64,000 nt of DNA from Xylaria sp. FL1777 (Eukaryota; Ascomycota; Sordariomycetes; Xylariales; Xylariaceae). Below, in pieces: positions 48,669 through 58,922 of this stretch. Every line of letters begins with the position of its first letter. The first letter of the stretch is position 1. Location: contig MU400552.1 in NCBI GenBank assembly GCA_022578965.1, positions 248,001 to 312,000 on the forward strand, read 5' to 3'. A program made the translations under genes and the position numbers. The notes below the pieces were generated by a model that was given only the letters and a program-made list of their open reading frames with translations, made no database searches and was not told the origin of the DNA.

Positions 48669-49267
48669 AGTTACCTTAATGTGTTCGAAAATTATACATA
48701 TGCATTGAAAATGACAGCTTATGAAAACAAATACCTACTACAACTCTACCGAGAAGATTGGTAGAGCAGTATTTTAGCAATAACAGTCGCTGCCGTATAT
48801 ACCTAGATACCTTGTTTGCTTCAGAAGTGTGACAGCGTTAGGCAGGCTAGCCAGTGTAACTTACATATCGCAGATGGTTGCGGTGCCATGGAAGGATTAG
48901 GATATTCCTCACCCACCCACACCTCTATACTCAAGAAATTGAGAGATGTAAGATGAAGTCTTCTCCAATGCCTTAGAAAAGTGGATTTATTATAATTTTT
49001 GTGTATCAAAATGTTAATATCACTGTGACAGATAGTTCATCTATGTTGACGTAGAGAAATTCTCCGAGCTCGAAGTCCACCATTTCCATTGCCAAGGTCC
49101 GAAAAAAGCCCCCAGCGACACAATGCAACAATCTTAGGGCGGTCAAAGCCACATATTGACGTCAGCTTCATGTAACATCGAGAAGGTTTTAGAATACATG
49201 GCCGGTTTCTCACGATCATCAGCCTGGACTTGACAAGTCAACTGAACTCAATGACTCCTTCGGAACA
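48669..49267. other. Intergenic region
   Basis: About 0.6 kb between two HET loci; nothing recognised. Confidence 0.4.
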
Positions 49268-49906
49268 ATGGATAATACGTCTGACGTCATGAACTTGTTG
49301 ACTGCCCCAGAGCATATAACTCATTCACAGATTCCATTTCCCTCCGATTCGTACCGCCGATGGGACCCAGACAAATTCTCCATTTCGATCAAAGAAGCCG
49401 TTCGTGATGGGCTAAATCCAAATATTCTGTGGACTGAGGATGAGCTAGTTGCACCCCGGGTTCGTGGAGGCTGCATTATACCGTGGGCGGAGGATAAGGA
49501 TAAAGCTTGGCTACATTGGAATACGCCTTTCCACCGCGCGCTGTGGATCAAAGACTTCGAGTCGGCCATGTTCCTGCTCCAAATCGGAGCGGACATCAAT
49601 ATTTATAATGAGTTTGGGCAGACGGCTCTTCACGAAGCTGTCTGGAGGGGCGACCGAGACTCGGCGACTTTCTTGCTACAACATGGTGCGGACATGTCCA
49701 AGCCAAGTATTGAGAGAAGGATACAGTGGGAAGGACGGCACATACATGGCCATGGTGATAATCTACCTCTACACCTCGCTATTTCAAACGCCGATATGAC
49801 GATGGTAGAGCTACTTCTTGATCACGGAACCGACTTGCATTTTCTTTCTGCGGGGTGCTGGACTTTTCTCGATTTAGCTTTCCTGGCACGCATCGACGGG
49901 CGATAG
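49268..49906 (+). CDS. Ankyrin-repeat N-terminal part of a split ankyrin-HET gene
   Basis: 212 codons in one frame. From about residue 90 there are three to four ankyrin repeats: TPFHRALWIKDFESAMFLLQ, then GQTALHEAVWRGDRDSATFL and LPLHLAISNADMTMVELLLD, each with a GAD- or GTD-type turn. The frame ends at TAG 49904-49906, but the next frame runs open past that point (49855 onward) and continues as a HET protein. No GT..AG intron bridges the two, so one base has probably been lost or gained near 49900. The two frames are best seen as one gene of about 1,000 residues. ATG at 49268 is the first in frame. Confidence 0.75.
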   Translation: MDNTSDVMNLLTAPEHITHSQIPFPSDSYRRWDPDKFSISIKEAVRDGLNPNILWTEDELVAPRVRGGCIIPWAEDKDKAWLHWNTPFHRALWIKDFESAMFLLQIGADINIYNEFGQTALHEAVWRGDRDSATFLLQHGADMSKPSIERRIQWEGRHIHGHGDNLPLHLAISNADMTMVELLLDHGTDLHFLSAGCWTFLDLAFLARIDGR

Positions 49907-52293
49907 GTCTCTTCTCGTCTCGAGGAATCAGGCTTTCAGGACAGCCGTTCGATGTAGCAACAGTTCCACCCAACTATAAGACGGATGCTCGAAACTTGCT
50001 TGTAGTTGCAACCAGCAATCGTGTTATCCCTCCACCGGAGCTCCATCATGCTTATTACCACGTGATATCACGGCTCAAGTTGCCAACAAGCCTCGCACAG
50101 GATACTGCGACTATCAACAAATTCATAGGGCTTTTATTCAACGCCTTGCATAGTGCAGCGGGTATTCAACGACCAGCTCCAGTTCTCGGTTCATGTGATC
50201 GTTGCATGGAATTCCAGACTCATCTAGAATACTTTTGGGAAAGTAAAAACAACAAATGCAATCATTTCGATTTCCAGCTCTACGGAGACCGAAGTCAACT
50301 TGAAAACTCTGCCTCTGGAGGCTGCCCTTTGTGTAGCTTGGCAGCCGATGCGTTGGAAAGTTGTGAAGAGAAAAACGACACCATTAATCCATCTAGTAGA
50401 CTATTGGGACAGAAGGTAGTCGTTGACGAGAGGACTCTTGGACCTCGTCCTATACGAAAGGATGATCCTCAAACTAAGGATCCATCTAGGGATCCGGTGA
50501 TATATTTGGGGGTTCAGCGAATATTACTTACTCCATCTGGTGTTTTTTATCCTTCTAAATTCTCGGTAAAATTTGGCCGCGTGAAGATTCTACTAGAGTT
50601 GAGTCCCTTCGACGCAGAGAGTGCTATTCCCGTACCGCAAACTCATAATGATAGATACTTGGGAACAGGCTCACCACGGGCCTTTTGGACTGCTAGAAAC
50701 TGGCTTCAGCGTTGCAAACACACACCTGCTCATTCAGCCTGCCAGGAGGCGCATCGTCTGGCCAGAGGCACAAAATATCCAGGCCCGTCAAGGCTTCTCC
50801 ACGTCGGAGACCATAAGACTGAGCCATGTCTGGTCGATTGCTACGATCCCCAGGTTGATTACGTCGCGCTATCCTATTGCTGGGGAACATCAGGTGGAAA
50901 TCTCAAGACGACCCACGGGAATATCGAGGAACACAGAAGGTCGATTCCAATTAGTCGCCTGCCAGCCATGCTTCGAGACGCTGTATTGGCAACAAGAGCT
51001 CTAGGTTTCTACTATGTCTGGATCGATGCTCTTTGTATTATTCAAGATGACGCGCAAGATTGGAGTCGTGAGGCTTCACGCATGGGTACGATTTACTCAA
51101 ACGCTCAGGTAACAATATCCAGTTTAGTAGCTGGAGAGGCTACTGAGGGACTTTTTTACCCCTTAACGGTGCGAAGCCCATACCCAGTGCCTCTCGCTAT
51201 ATGGCAGCGCAAACGAGATCGCTTGGAGACTCGGGAACGGGATAACAGGGTACAGACTTATGCCGTATACCGGAAGTGGCTTCATGACGACATAGCCCAT
51301 AAAGGACCGATACATACCCGGGGTTGGACGTTGCAAGAACAGCTTCTTAGCACCAGAGTACTCTACTTTGGCCGTGGTCTCCTTCACTGGGAGTGTTTAC
51401 ACTGCTACGTCACAGAAATGGATCCTACCATGGAGCTCGTCACTGTCTCCAGTGCAAGAATCTCCAGGGGGAATATAGAAACTAGATGCATCATCAAGGG
51501 GCTCCCTATACAAGATTCAATTTCGCCTTCGCCCGGGGGGGCTTTGTGGCCACGAACAGCCTACCAAGTCTGGCAATCTCAACTCGAAGAAATCACACGG
51601 CGGAATTTCACCAAAATCTCAGACCGACTGCCCGCTTTCCAGGCCATCTCAGATACTATGGTAATGATTCAGGACGAGTTCGTTGGGGGCATCTGGAAAG
51701 GTGACAAGTTGCTAGAGAGTCTTTGCTGGAAGTTGGAGTCGCCTTCCAAGCAGCCTTTCATGCCTTCTTGGACGTGGGTAGTCGCACAAGGGCAAGTCTC
51801 GTTCCGCTACTTAGACAGAGAAGGCCGGGGACCTGATATCATACCTAAGGCAGCTGTAGTCTCCATCGACGTAAAGGTTGACCCAATATCGTTCGAGGTG
51901 TCCGGTTCACTAAGGCTCAAGGGCCGCCGATATAAGAAGGCCGCTTTAGACCGATTGAAATCACGGGAGCCAAATTTGTCAATATACGTCGACTACTCTT
52001 TCGATTACACTCCCGGACCTGCTAGAGAATACTATCTCTTTGACATTCTCGAATTTCCCTGGGGGCCGCCTCACCAAGGCTATGGGTTACCGACGTGGCC
52101 TAAGGGTCGCCCACCTAGCGTAGTCTTTTTAATCCTTCAACCAGTAAAGAGGGACCTGAGCAAATTTCGGCGAGTTGGTATTGGAAGTTATGGTCATCAC
52201 GATTGCGGATTCCAGAATGCATATGAGAGGCTGCGGTCGTTTTTAATTAAAGAGACTGACTGTGAAGTTGACCAAGTGATCACCATTGTCTAG
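49855..52293 (+). CDS. HET-domain part of a split ankyrin-HET gene
   Basis: 812 codons open, of which the first 15 or so overlap the ankyrin frame and are probably not translated in this frame. A Cys-rich segment (CDRCMEFQTH..GGCPLCSLAADALE, about residues 122-165) precedes the HET domain, which begins VDYVALSYCWGTSGG near residue 332 and contains RDAVLATRALGFYYVWIDALCIIQDD, SRMGTIYSNAQVTISSL and the later RGWTLQEQLLSTRVLYFG. This is the standard layout of single-domain fungal HET proteins and is full length at the C terminus. If joined to 49268-49906 the protein would carry an ankyrin front end, whereas many HET proteins with repeats have them at the C terminus. Role in non-self recognition is inferred from the domain only. 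Confidence 0.85.
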   Translation: MLDFSRFSFPGTHRRAIGLFSSRGIRLSGQPFDVATVPPNYKTDARNLLVVATSNRVIPPPELHHAYYHVISRLKLPTSLAQDTATINKFIGLLFNALHSAAGIQRPAPVLGSCDRCMEFQTHLEYFWESKNNKCNHFDFQLYGDRSQLENSASGGCPLCSLAADALESCEEKNDTINPSSRLLGQKVVVDERTLGPRPIRKDDPQTKDPSRDPVIYLGVQRILLTPSGVFYPSKFSVKFGRVKILLELSPFDAESAIPVPQTHNDRYLGTGSPRAFWTARNWLQRCKHTPAHSACQEAHRLARGTKYPGPSRLLHVGDHKTEPCLVDCYDPQVDYVALSYCWGTSGGNLKTTHGNIEEHRRSIPISRLPAMLRDAVLATRALGFYYVWIDALCIIQDDAQDWSREASRMGTIYSNAQVTISSLVAGEATEGLFYPLTVRSPYPVPLAIWQRKRDRLETRERDNRVQTYAVYRKWLHDDIAHKGPIHTRGWTLQEQLLSTRVLYFGRGLLHWECLHCYVTEMDPTMELVTVSSARISRGNIETRCIIKGLPIQDSISPSPGGALWPRTAYQVWQSQLEEITRRNFTKISDRLPAFQAISDTMVMIQDEFVGGIWKGDKLLESLCWKLESPSKQPFMPSWTWVVAQGQVSFRYLDREGRGPDIIPKAAVVSIDVKVDPISFEVSGSLRLKGRRYKKAALDRLKSREPNLSIYVDYSFDYTPGPAREYYLFDILEFPWGPPHQGYGLPTWPKGRPPSVVFLILQPVKRDLSKFRRVGIGSYGHHDCGFQNAYERLRSFLIKETDCEVDQVITIV

Positions 52294-52976
52294 GCAGTAA
52301 GTGCATACAAATGTTGAAGTGTTGGTAATATGGAAGCCTCTAAGACTGGAGGTTCTGGCATCCGAAATTGGAGTCCTCGATACCGCGTTTTCCCCACAGG
52401 GCGGAGGATTAAGGCCATCTCACAACGATAGGAATCATCGATCCAGGACTGGATCAAGCTATCCCTTAATCCCCAGAGATGAATGACATACGGGCGTGTT
52501 CGGCACGTGTGACATTTCGGTTGGTCTGGATGCGCTAATCTATTCATGACCAGCCACGTTGCACTTCAGTGAGCTGATAGACAATTCGAGATGCCAAGCT
52601 CGAAAACGATTACACCTCTGGCAGGGGTTTTCTAAGGAAGAAACGTTTCTTAAACCTAAATCTTCAGGCGGTGGCATGCCGTTGAGTTTACGTGAATCAG
52701 CCTGCCCAACCCCCCAATTCATTAGGTAGTTATCTTCCTAAACTATAGAATGACGGATGTAAGTGCTGTAGAACAGTAAAAAAAACACCATAAGATTTCC
52801 GAAAGGTCCAATAAGATCTATAGTAATTATGGGTGCGTTGAGATCCAATGCTACGGAAGCATACTCCAATCAACACCAGCCTGTTTGATGTAGGCCTAGA
52901 TAAATGATTGTTCCCCTCTCACTTGCTCATACAACTCTAACTCAATCCAAGAAATCAACGTTTCTAAAGGCTGAAA
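52294..52976. other. Intergenic region
   Basis: About 0.68 kb; nothing recognised. Confidence 0.4.
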
Positions 52977-53243
52977 ATGACTATGACTCGTTCGGATACT
53001 TACTGTCCACTTAATGTGTGCAATGACTTCATTCAGACGATGCATGGTAAAGAGGGAGGGCCATATTCGTTTGTCACATTGAAGCAGTTCATGGAAGCAG
53101 TAGAAGCGGGATGCCCAACCTGTCGTCTGTTCCTGGACGCGCTCCTTTGCGTTCACCCAGGAGGCAAGAGTGAACTTTTCAATCATATGAAGCGCCACCA
53201 GTTACGTGAAACGCATCCGCATAAGGCCGGTTATCGTCCCTGA
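52977..53243 (+). pseudogene. Truncated N-terminal fragment of a HET-type gene
   Basis: An ATG-started frame of 88 codons whose first 65 or so read like the front of a HET protein: CPLNVCNDFIQT, GGPYSFVTLKQFMEAVEAGCPTCRLFLDAL. This matches the Cys-x-x-Cys lead-in seen at 49855-52293. The similarity stops near 53190, where the minus-strand HET fragment's coding sequence begins, so the rest of the gene is missing. Probably a relic left by a rearrangement. Confidence 0.55.
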
Positions 53244-53997
53244 GAAACGCGGCGACATCGTCCCAATCAAGTGTCTCAGTTCCTACGATCAGAAGTACAC
53301 GGCCCGCACAGGAAATCTCCTGCATTACCCATATACGAGACCACAGCGGGGCCCAACGAAAAAGGGACTTCAATGCTGTCTCGTCGTCGTCCGATAGTAT
53401 CCAGTGCTGAGCTTCATCTTGGTCGCCACGCGCTAGCGCTCGGGGATTTCTCCTCCTCCACCGGCGCTGCATATCATCAAGAGTTTCGGCGTCATGGTTA
53501 TATATCTTCCGAAAAATCCTCAAACCGGGTTTTAAACGTTCCAGGTGCTCATTGGCGACTCTATTGCCATCCTCCCCAGAAGGCGTTCGACAACTCCCAG
53601 GGTTTGGTCCTAACCACGCCAGATCCTGTGTGCATCGTGAGTATATATTCTTCATGAGCGTGACTTGGTGGTTGCGCTCTGCGATGTCTGCCTGGTTTAT
53701 GCAGAGCGCATCAACCCAAAGGATACGGTCTGCTGAGGCATGCCTAAGGTATCGTAGTGCACTCTCAAGATTTTCTGTTATATTGAATGGTTTCTCATCG
53801 ACCAAAATATGCTGCGTGAACTTGAGAGGCCCCCATACGTATGACAGCGCCTCATACTCAGGTATGTCATTGAGGTAAGCATGGAAAAGCGAGCATTGGA
53901 GTACGTCATCAAAGGACTTCGAAGGATGTAGACGAAGCAGGCGGATTACTTCTCGTTCTAGGTTAAGAGGCCGGTAGATTGTAGACATTATACGCAC
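53179..53997 (-). CDS. Truncated HET-domain protein
   Basis: A single frame of 272 codons; the start may be MRI at 53997 or MST at 53988. It holds most of a HET domain: YEALSYVWGPLKFTQHILVD (about residues 48-67), RILWVDALCINQADIAERNHQVTLM, CTQDLAWLGP and WSRIWVMQEI at about residue 219. It ends with WDDVAAFLRDD and a short unrelated tail, where full-length relatives run on for several hundred residues. The coding end coincides with the end of the plus-strand HET fragment at 52977-53190, so the two pieces are joined tail to tail. Likely non-functional, though a lone HET domain could in principle still act. Confidence 0.72.
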   Translation of the reverse strand: MRIMSTIYRPLNLEREVIRLLRLHPSKSFDDVLQCSLFHAYLNDIPEYEALSYVWGPLKFTQHILVDEKPFNITENLESALRYLRHASADRILWVDALCINQADIAERNHQVTLMKNIYSRCTQDLAWLGPNPGSCRTPSGEDGNRVANEHLERLKPGLRIFRKIYNHDAETLDDMQRRWRRRNPRALARGDQDEAQHWILSDDDETALKSLFRWAPLWSRIWVMQEISCAGRVLLIVGTETLDWDDVAAFLRDDNRPYADAFHVTGGASYD

Positions 53998-54140
53998 ACA
54001 ATATTTCTGCTTGTGAACTTGTATTCACCTGATGGTTGGAAAGGAATGAATTGCTTGTTCCAGTTTACAGGCAGCTAGTATTGTGGCTGTGCCAGTCATC
54101 TCCCCGACTTGGTATTGTGGCTTGTTTTCTTGCATGTTTT

Positions 54141-55145
54141 TTACAAGCCATTAATTCCTATTTTTAGATATGCCGGATCCTCGTCGATTCGCCTCCTAAT
54201 TTTACCACTTTGCAATTTCTCTACATCCCACGACGCCCACACGAATCGCCCGTGAAGAAATTTAGCCTCAGGGGACGCAGCCCATACAGCAAAGTGGCCT
54301 GGTAGATCAACTAGGTGACCGATATTAATATCAAGTCGCTTTGAATAGGACCGTAGCATTCAATAGCACTTACCGTGATCCCAGGGGAGCGAATCCTTAG
54401 TGTATCCCTTGGCTTGAGCTTGCTCGGTGAATATAGCACCAGGGTTATAGCTGATAATCTGAATCTTTTCCGGTGAGCTGTCTTGAGCGATCAGTTGTAG
54501 TCCTAGTTGGACTGAGTGCTTTGTTAATCCATAAGCCGGATACTCGCTGCCGATATTAAAGTCATGAACGGAAACAGACGACACATAAACGAGATACTGC
54601 TCAGTGGTAAATTAGATATATTCAATGTGCCCGCATGGGTGCACTCACCTTCGTCCCGGAAGCACCTTTCTCCCCTTGTCTGTCGAATCGTTCTGACATT
54701 TGTAGCTGTGCTCGGACATTTATATCGAATGCTTTCCAAGTCTCTGCAATGCCGAGTTCACGCAGAGGTTTACTTGGAGGGAACGCGACAGCACTGAGGA
54801 CAAGAACATCCACCACTACACCGTCTAATTTGAGCTTGTCCCAAAGAGCCTCAACGGCCTCTTGATTTGAGACATCGCAGGGAATTCCAATGACTTCGGT
54901 TTTGTCGGCTTCTTGTTGCAAGTCTTTCGCGGCCTTAGCTACTACTTCTACTCGACGTCCAGTGATAATTACCCTTTTGGCTGAAGCCTTCACGAACCCA
55001 CGAGCGATACCGTATCCGATGCCGGTAGTGCCGCCAGAGACGAGAACGGTCCTACCAATTGTGAGAGCTCAGGTCGCAAGGGTGAAATGGCGTCGTAGGT
55101 GTCCTTATGGATAGGATCAGTAAAAGTCGCGTATTTGCCGTACAT
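54141..55145 (-). pseudogene. Short-chain dehydrogenase/reductase with a one-base frame break
   Basis: Segments 55145-54649, 54596-54374 and 54310-54141 join in phase once one base is added near 55056. The start reads MYGKYATFTDPIHKDTYDAI followed by SPLRPELSQL, then in the next frame GRTVLVSGGTTGIGYGIARG (cofactor loop TGxxxGxG) and VIITGRR. Later motifs are intact: VLVLSAVA, YVSSVSV with the active-site serine, YPAYGLTK (Tyr and Lys) and YNPGAIFTE. The full chain would be about 297 residues, normal for a fungal NAD(P)-dependent SDR. The break falls at a GG pair (55055-55056) where GGG would restore the frame; without it translation fails early. Substrate unknown. Confidence 0.7.
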
Positions 55146-58100
55146 ATTTATGACTTGACAGCAGTAACCTAAAGTGAATAATTGAGCGTAAAGGTATGGA
55201 ATGCGCGTTCGTGAATAATGTGAATATCGGTTTTAGCGACGCTGCCGTTGTCGTATACCTCGTCCCCGGGAGCCTTAAAGAGGGATGCATCCTTCGGGGT
55301 TCCCATAAGCAGAGTTCCACAATTGTTCATCATTATTTGAGAGGTATGCAGCTCATCTTTTCAATGCACGTCTCTCTCCACCATTCTCTGTGCATTCCTT
55401 ACCCCTCTAAGTATACTACGGCAAGTATTGCATGATTAGAGCCTCAAATGCTCTATGTAGCAGTATCATTTAGCCCTGCTGATTATAATAAAGGGTTATA
55501 AAAAAGGGATATAAAGAAGGACCGTAACGAAAGACTACATCAAAATATTGGCGCCACCTGTTGACAAGAAATGCAGTGTAGTAAGCGCGTGGCGTCCCGA
55601 AGTCCGGACAATACACTATACTCAAGGTCAATAAAACATGGATGTTATTTTAGGCCATCTCTGACTGTCGAGACTTAATAAAAGCTGTGATAATGAGTGC
55701 TATCAAGTCAGGAGCGTAATGCAATGATCTCTCAACAAACTATCTCGGAACTTTACAGAAATTGAAACTGTTAAAAGCTGTAACATATATTAGTCACACA
55801 ATATTAAAATTGGTAGTAGCTAGTACCCATCCCCGTGATGGAGACGTATTCTAGTATTCGCATAGGGCGACACTCTTAACGTTGAGTGGAAGTACGCTGC
55901 GCGAAGACCCTTCAGATATTTAGCCCAAAACTCAACGACTTTGTTCTGCATGAAGGTCATTAGAACTACAGGTCAAGGGGTTGGTCGTGCAAGTCACAAT
56001 GTGATGGTTTTATCCGCTGCAGAAACGGGAAGCTGTCAGTCGTGTAAGACGATATGAAGAGATCTACGTGGTGACAGCTAATATATCTAGATCTGGTCTT
56101 GTTAGATAGAATAGAATAGAAAGCGCATCTTGGGACAGAAGGCATTCGGGAGATGACCCGACTATTGTGCAATACGACTTGCTATATATTCGGTGTTAAA
56201 CCGTAACTATCTCCAATATTCTTAATATTAGACATTAGGTACGATGTCATTAAGTCAGCTACCATTAGTGCTTCGTCCAGTCGCCCTCTCGGTATAATCG
56301 CTAGTGCGTCCCTCCATTAGGCCAGGAAAATGTCAAGAGCCTGGGATAATGCGTTGTATTACCCGAGACCTTTTCACACTGAATGAACTTATCATCAACT
56401 ATTATACTAGCGCCTCTTACATGACTAATCTACACATATTTCAACTGGATCTTGTGGCAGATGTCTTCTTTTCTCAGTTTCTGATCAAGGGGGCACGGAA
56501 AGCTGGCATTAATGTTTTTGAAGCTGTTGAGACAGAAGTAAACTTTACCCTCTTTCAATTAGCTTGACGACGATTACAATTTCATGGGAAACGTCAAAGG
56601 ACTACGTATAAAGGTTAGGCTTCTAAGCCCGGGGCTGAAGTGACTCTAACGCACCCAGACGTCGACGTCCACATCGTATAACTATCTGAAGAAACTATCC
56701 TTCACTAACTGTATAGATAGACATACGAGATATTAAATTTGAGCATCCGCCCGCCCTCAAGTTGAAGTTTATGAATGCATTCACGTGTGGTTTTCGCCAT
56801 CTGCAATGGAGCTGTAATATGACTATAGATATGGCTAGGGAACGGACAGTCACCTTCTCAAGCTGAGTCACTTTGGTGAGAAATTCTACCTATACGCATA
56901 GCACCGAAAGGTTACACAAGAATAATAACTGTTAATTCCTCGAGATGTCGTTTTCGGTCGCCTGTCTCGGCTTCCTCAAAAATCCTCGTCGCTAGGCCCA
57001 GGACGATTCTGTCCCTAAGCAAGCTTCTCTTAACTGGATGACACCTCTCTGGCAGCGCAGTATTGAGCTTGCCACTAAAAGATAGCGTGTCTGTGTACAA
57101 AGTCGGAAGTAATTTTAGGGAAATGAACCTGTCTTACCGCCAAATGGCTGTTGGCTATAATTCGTGATTCACCCTAGGCCGCTACTTTATAAGAGGGGAT
57201 GCTAGAGCTTGTCTTCCAGAAAACGAAAAACGAAATCCCCAAGAATAACATGGCAAAGAATTTCTATGCGCCATAAGCTCTATCTCGACCAGTCATAGCA
57301 ACCAAGATGTGGCAACTTTCCAGATGGTATTATAGTTCCATATAGACCCCTAGGATCTGTATGATGGGCTTGGAGTATATATATTATGGGCTATCTCCCC
57401 AACTGGTATTTGGGAAGCCCTAGGGGCCAACTGACCAAACTACACACCCATGTATGGCTGATGACTCCTCTCCTACCTACTATGTGACTTCGTGTGGGCT
57501 ATCTATTCACTCTGGGACAACTCCCTCTGACACGACTGTATGCTGAGCTACAGGAGTTCCGCGAATGTCGCGTTCTGCTCACCGTTTTAATTATTAATAG
57601 GAATGAGGTTGTCGTTTCATTTCGAAGTCCTCTTTAAAGCCAACCCAATGAGCGCTACCATGTGGAAAAATGCTACAGCGAGCATAATAGTCTCTCTCTT
57701 GCTTCTCCCCCCATTTCTGCTGCACAGATGTCATTCTTCATTGGTATAGAGTAGTTTTGAAGATACAATTTTAATAGAATATAGCTGTAATACCGATAGT
57801 TACTATCTATATACCAGTACATTGCCATCACCCTCTTAGAAATCGCTTGCTTGATATTAGAACTTTGGCTAGCGATGAGGGCGAAGTTCAACATCACGAT
57901 GCCCGATTCCACGCCAATATGACCAGACACTAACAATATAAATCATTTAAGAAATTGACAGCCTTGGTATGAACATACGATAAACAACACATGAATAAGC
58001 ACGAATATAATGAAACATCGTGGCGGCAGTCTCTTGTCTCCGTACTCTCAATAGGGACTAGTCGATGGCTTACTGGTTGTGAGGAGTATGGAAAGAGACC

Positions 58101-58922
58101 CTCCAATGTTAAATCGAATTCAATCGCCACACTATTTCTCTTAAGTTGGCCCGATTACGCCCAAACTAAGAATGGTCACGAGCAACTTGGTCTACACTAA
58201 GTACATACTAACTCTAATTGTAATTTATTTTTTACAACAATTAAGGCCAGAATTTTCGGTCTTACCAAGCACATAAGATTAGTATGCTTTAGTGTAGTTA
58301 AATAATTTGATAAATATATATCAGAAGAGCTGCAGTAGCATAAAACTCGGAGAAGTCGAAACACGTGAAAGAAGCGAGTATGCAGTTATCTATGTGAGGG
58401 TCTGGCAACGTGAGGAATTTTCATACCTAACGAAGTGTAGTTAGTACTTACTTTGGCACAAGTATATAAGAATCCTATTTATTAGGAAGCGAAATGGTGC
58501 GCCATAATTGTGGTGGTTCTAGATCAGGTGGAATTAGCAGATTCCAATGCGGACCCCTCATATCTCCACCATATCTATTCAGTCGGCAAATTGCGATACA
58601 TATTATCTACAATTGAGTAGTGTAAGCAACTAAAGGAGTTAAAGTAAATTAATAACTCCTTAGAGAGGTATTTCTATGCATAGTGTGTGATTCTATCATA
58701 CTAGTTACTACTAGCTATCTATCTTCCTCATGCAAGCAGGAGTCGGTGTGTCGCCATGCATGATTCTTGTGGAATTCTCAGGCAAGTCATTTCAACCGGC
58801 GCTTCTAAAATCACCTAGATTGGGTATAGGATGCTAAAGACACCACGCCATTCATTACAACTCTTTCACAGCCGCATATGTTTCCATACAGGGGCCAATA
58901 ACCAACAACCTAAACTATGACC
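55146..58922. other. Long AT-rich gene-poor stretch
   Basis: About 3.8 kb with no supportable gene. Frames are short; one at 56304-56567 has no recognisable domain. No inverted terminal repeats or transposase motif found, but the length and composition suggest repeat-derived DNA. Confidence 0.45.

Noticed and set aside
56912..57100. A minus-strand frame containing LLRDRIVLGL, considered as a retrotransposon gag remnant
   Set aside because: The similarity is a few residues only, with no neighbouring polymerase, protease or repeat ends.
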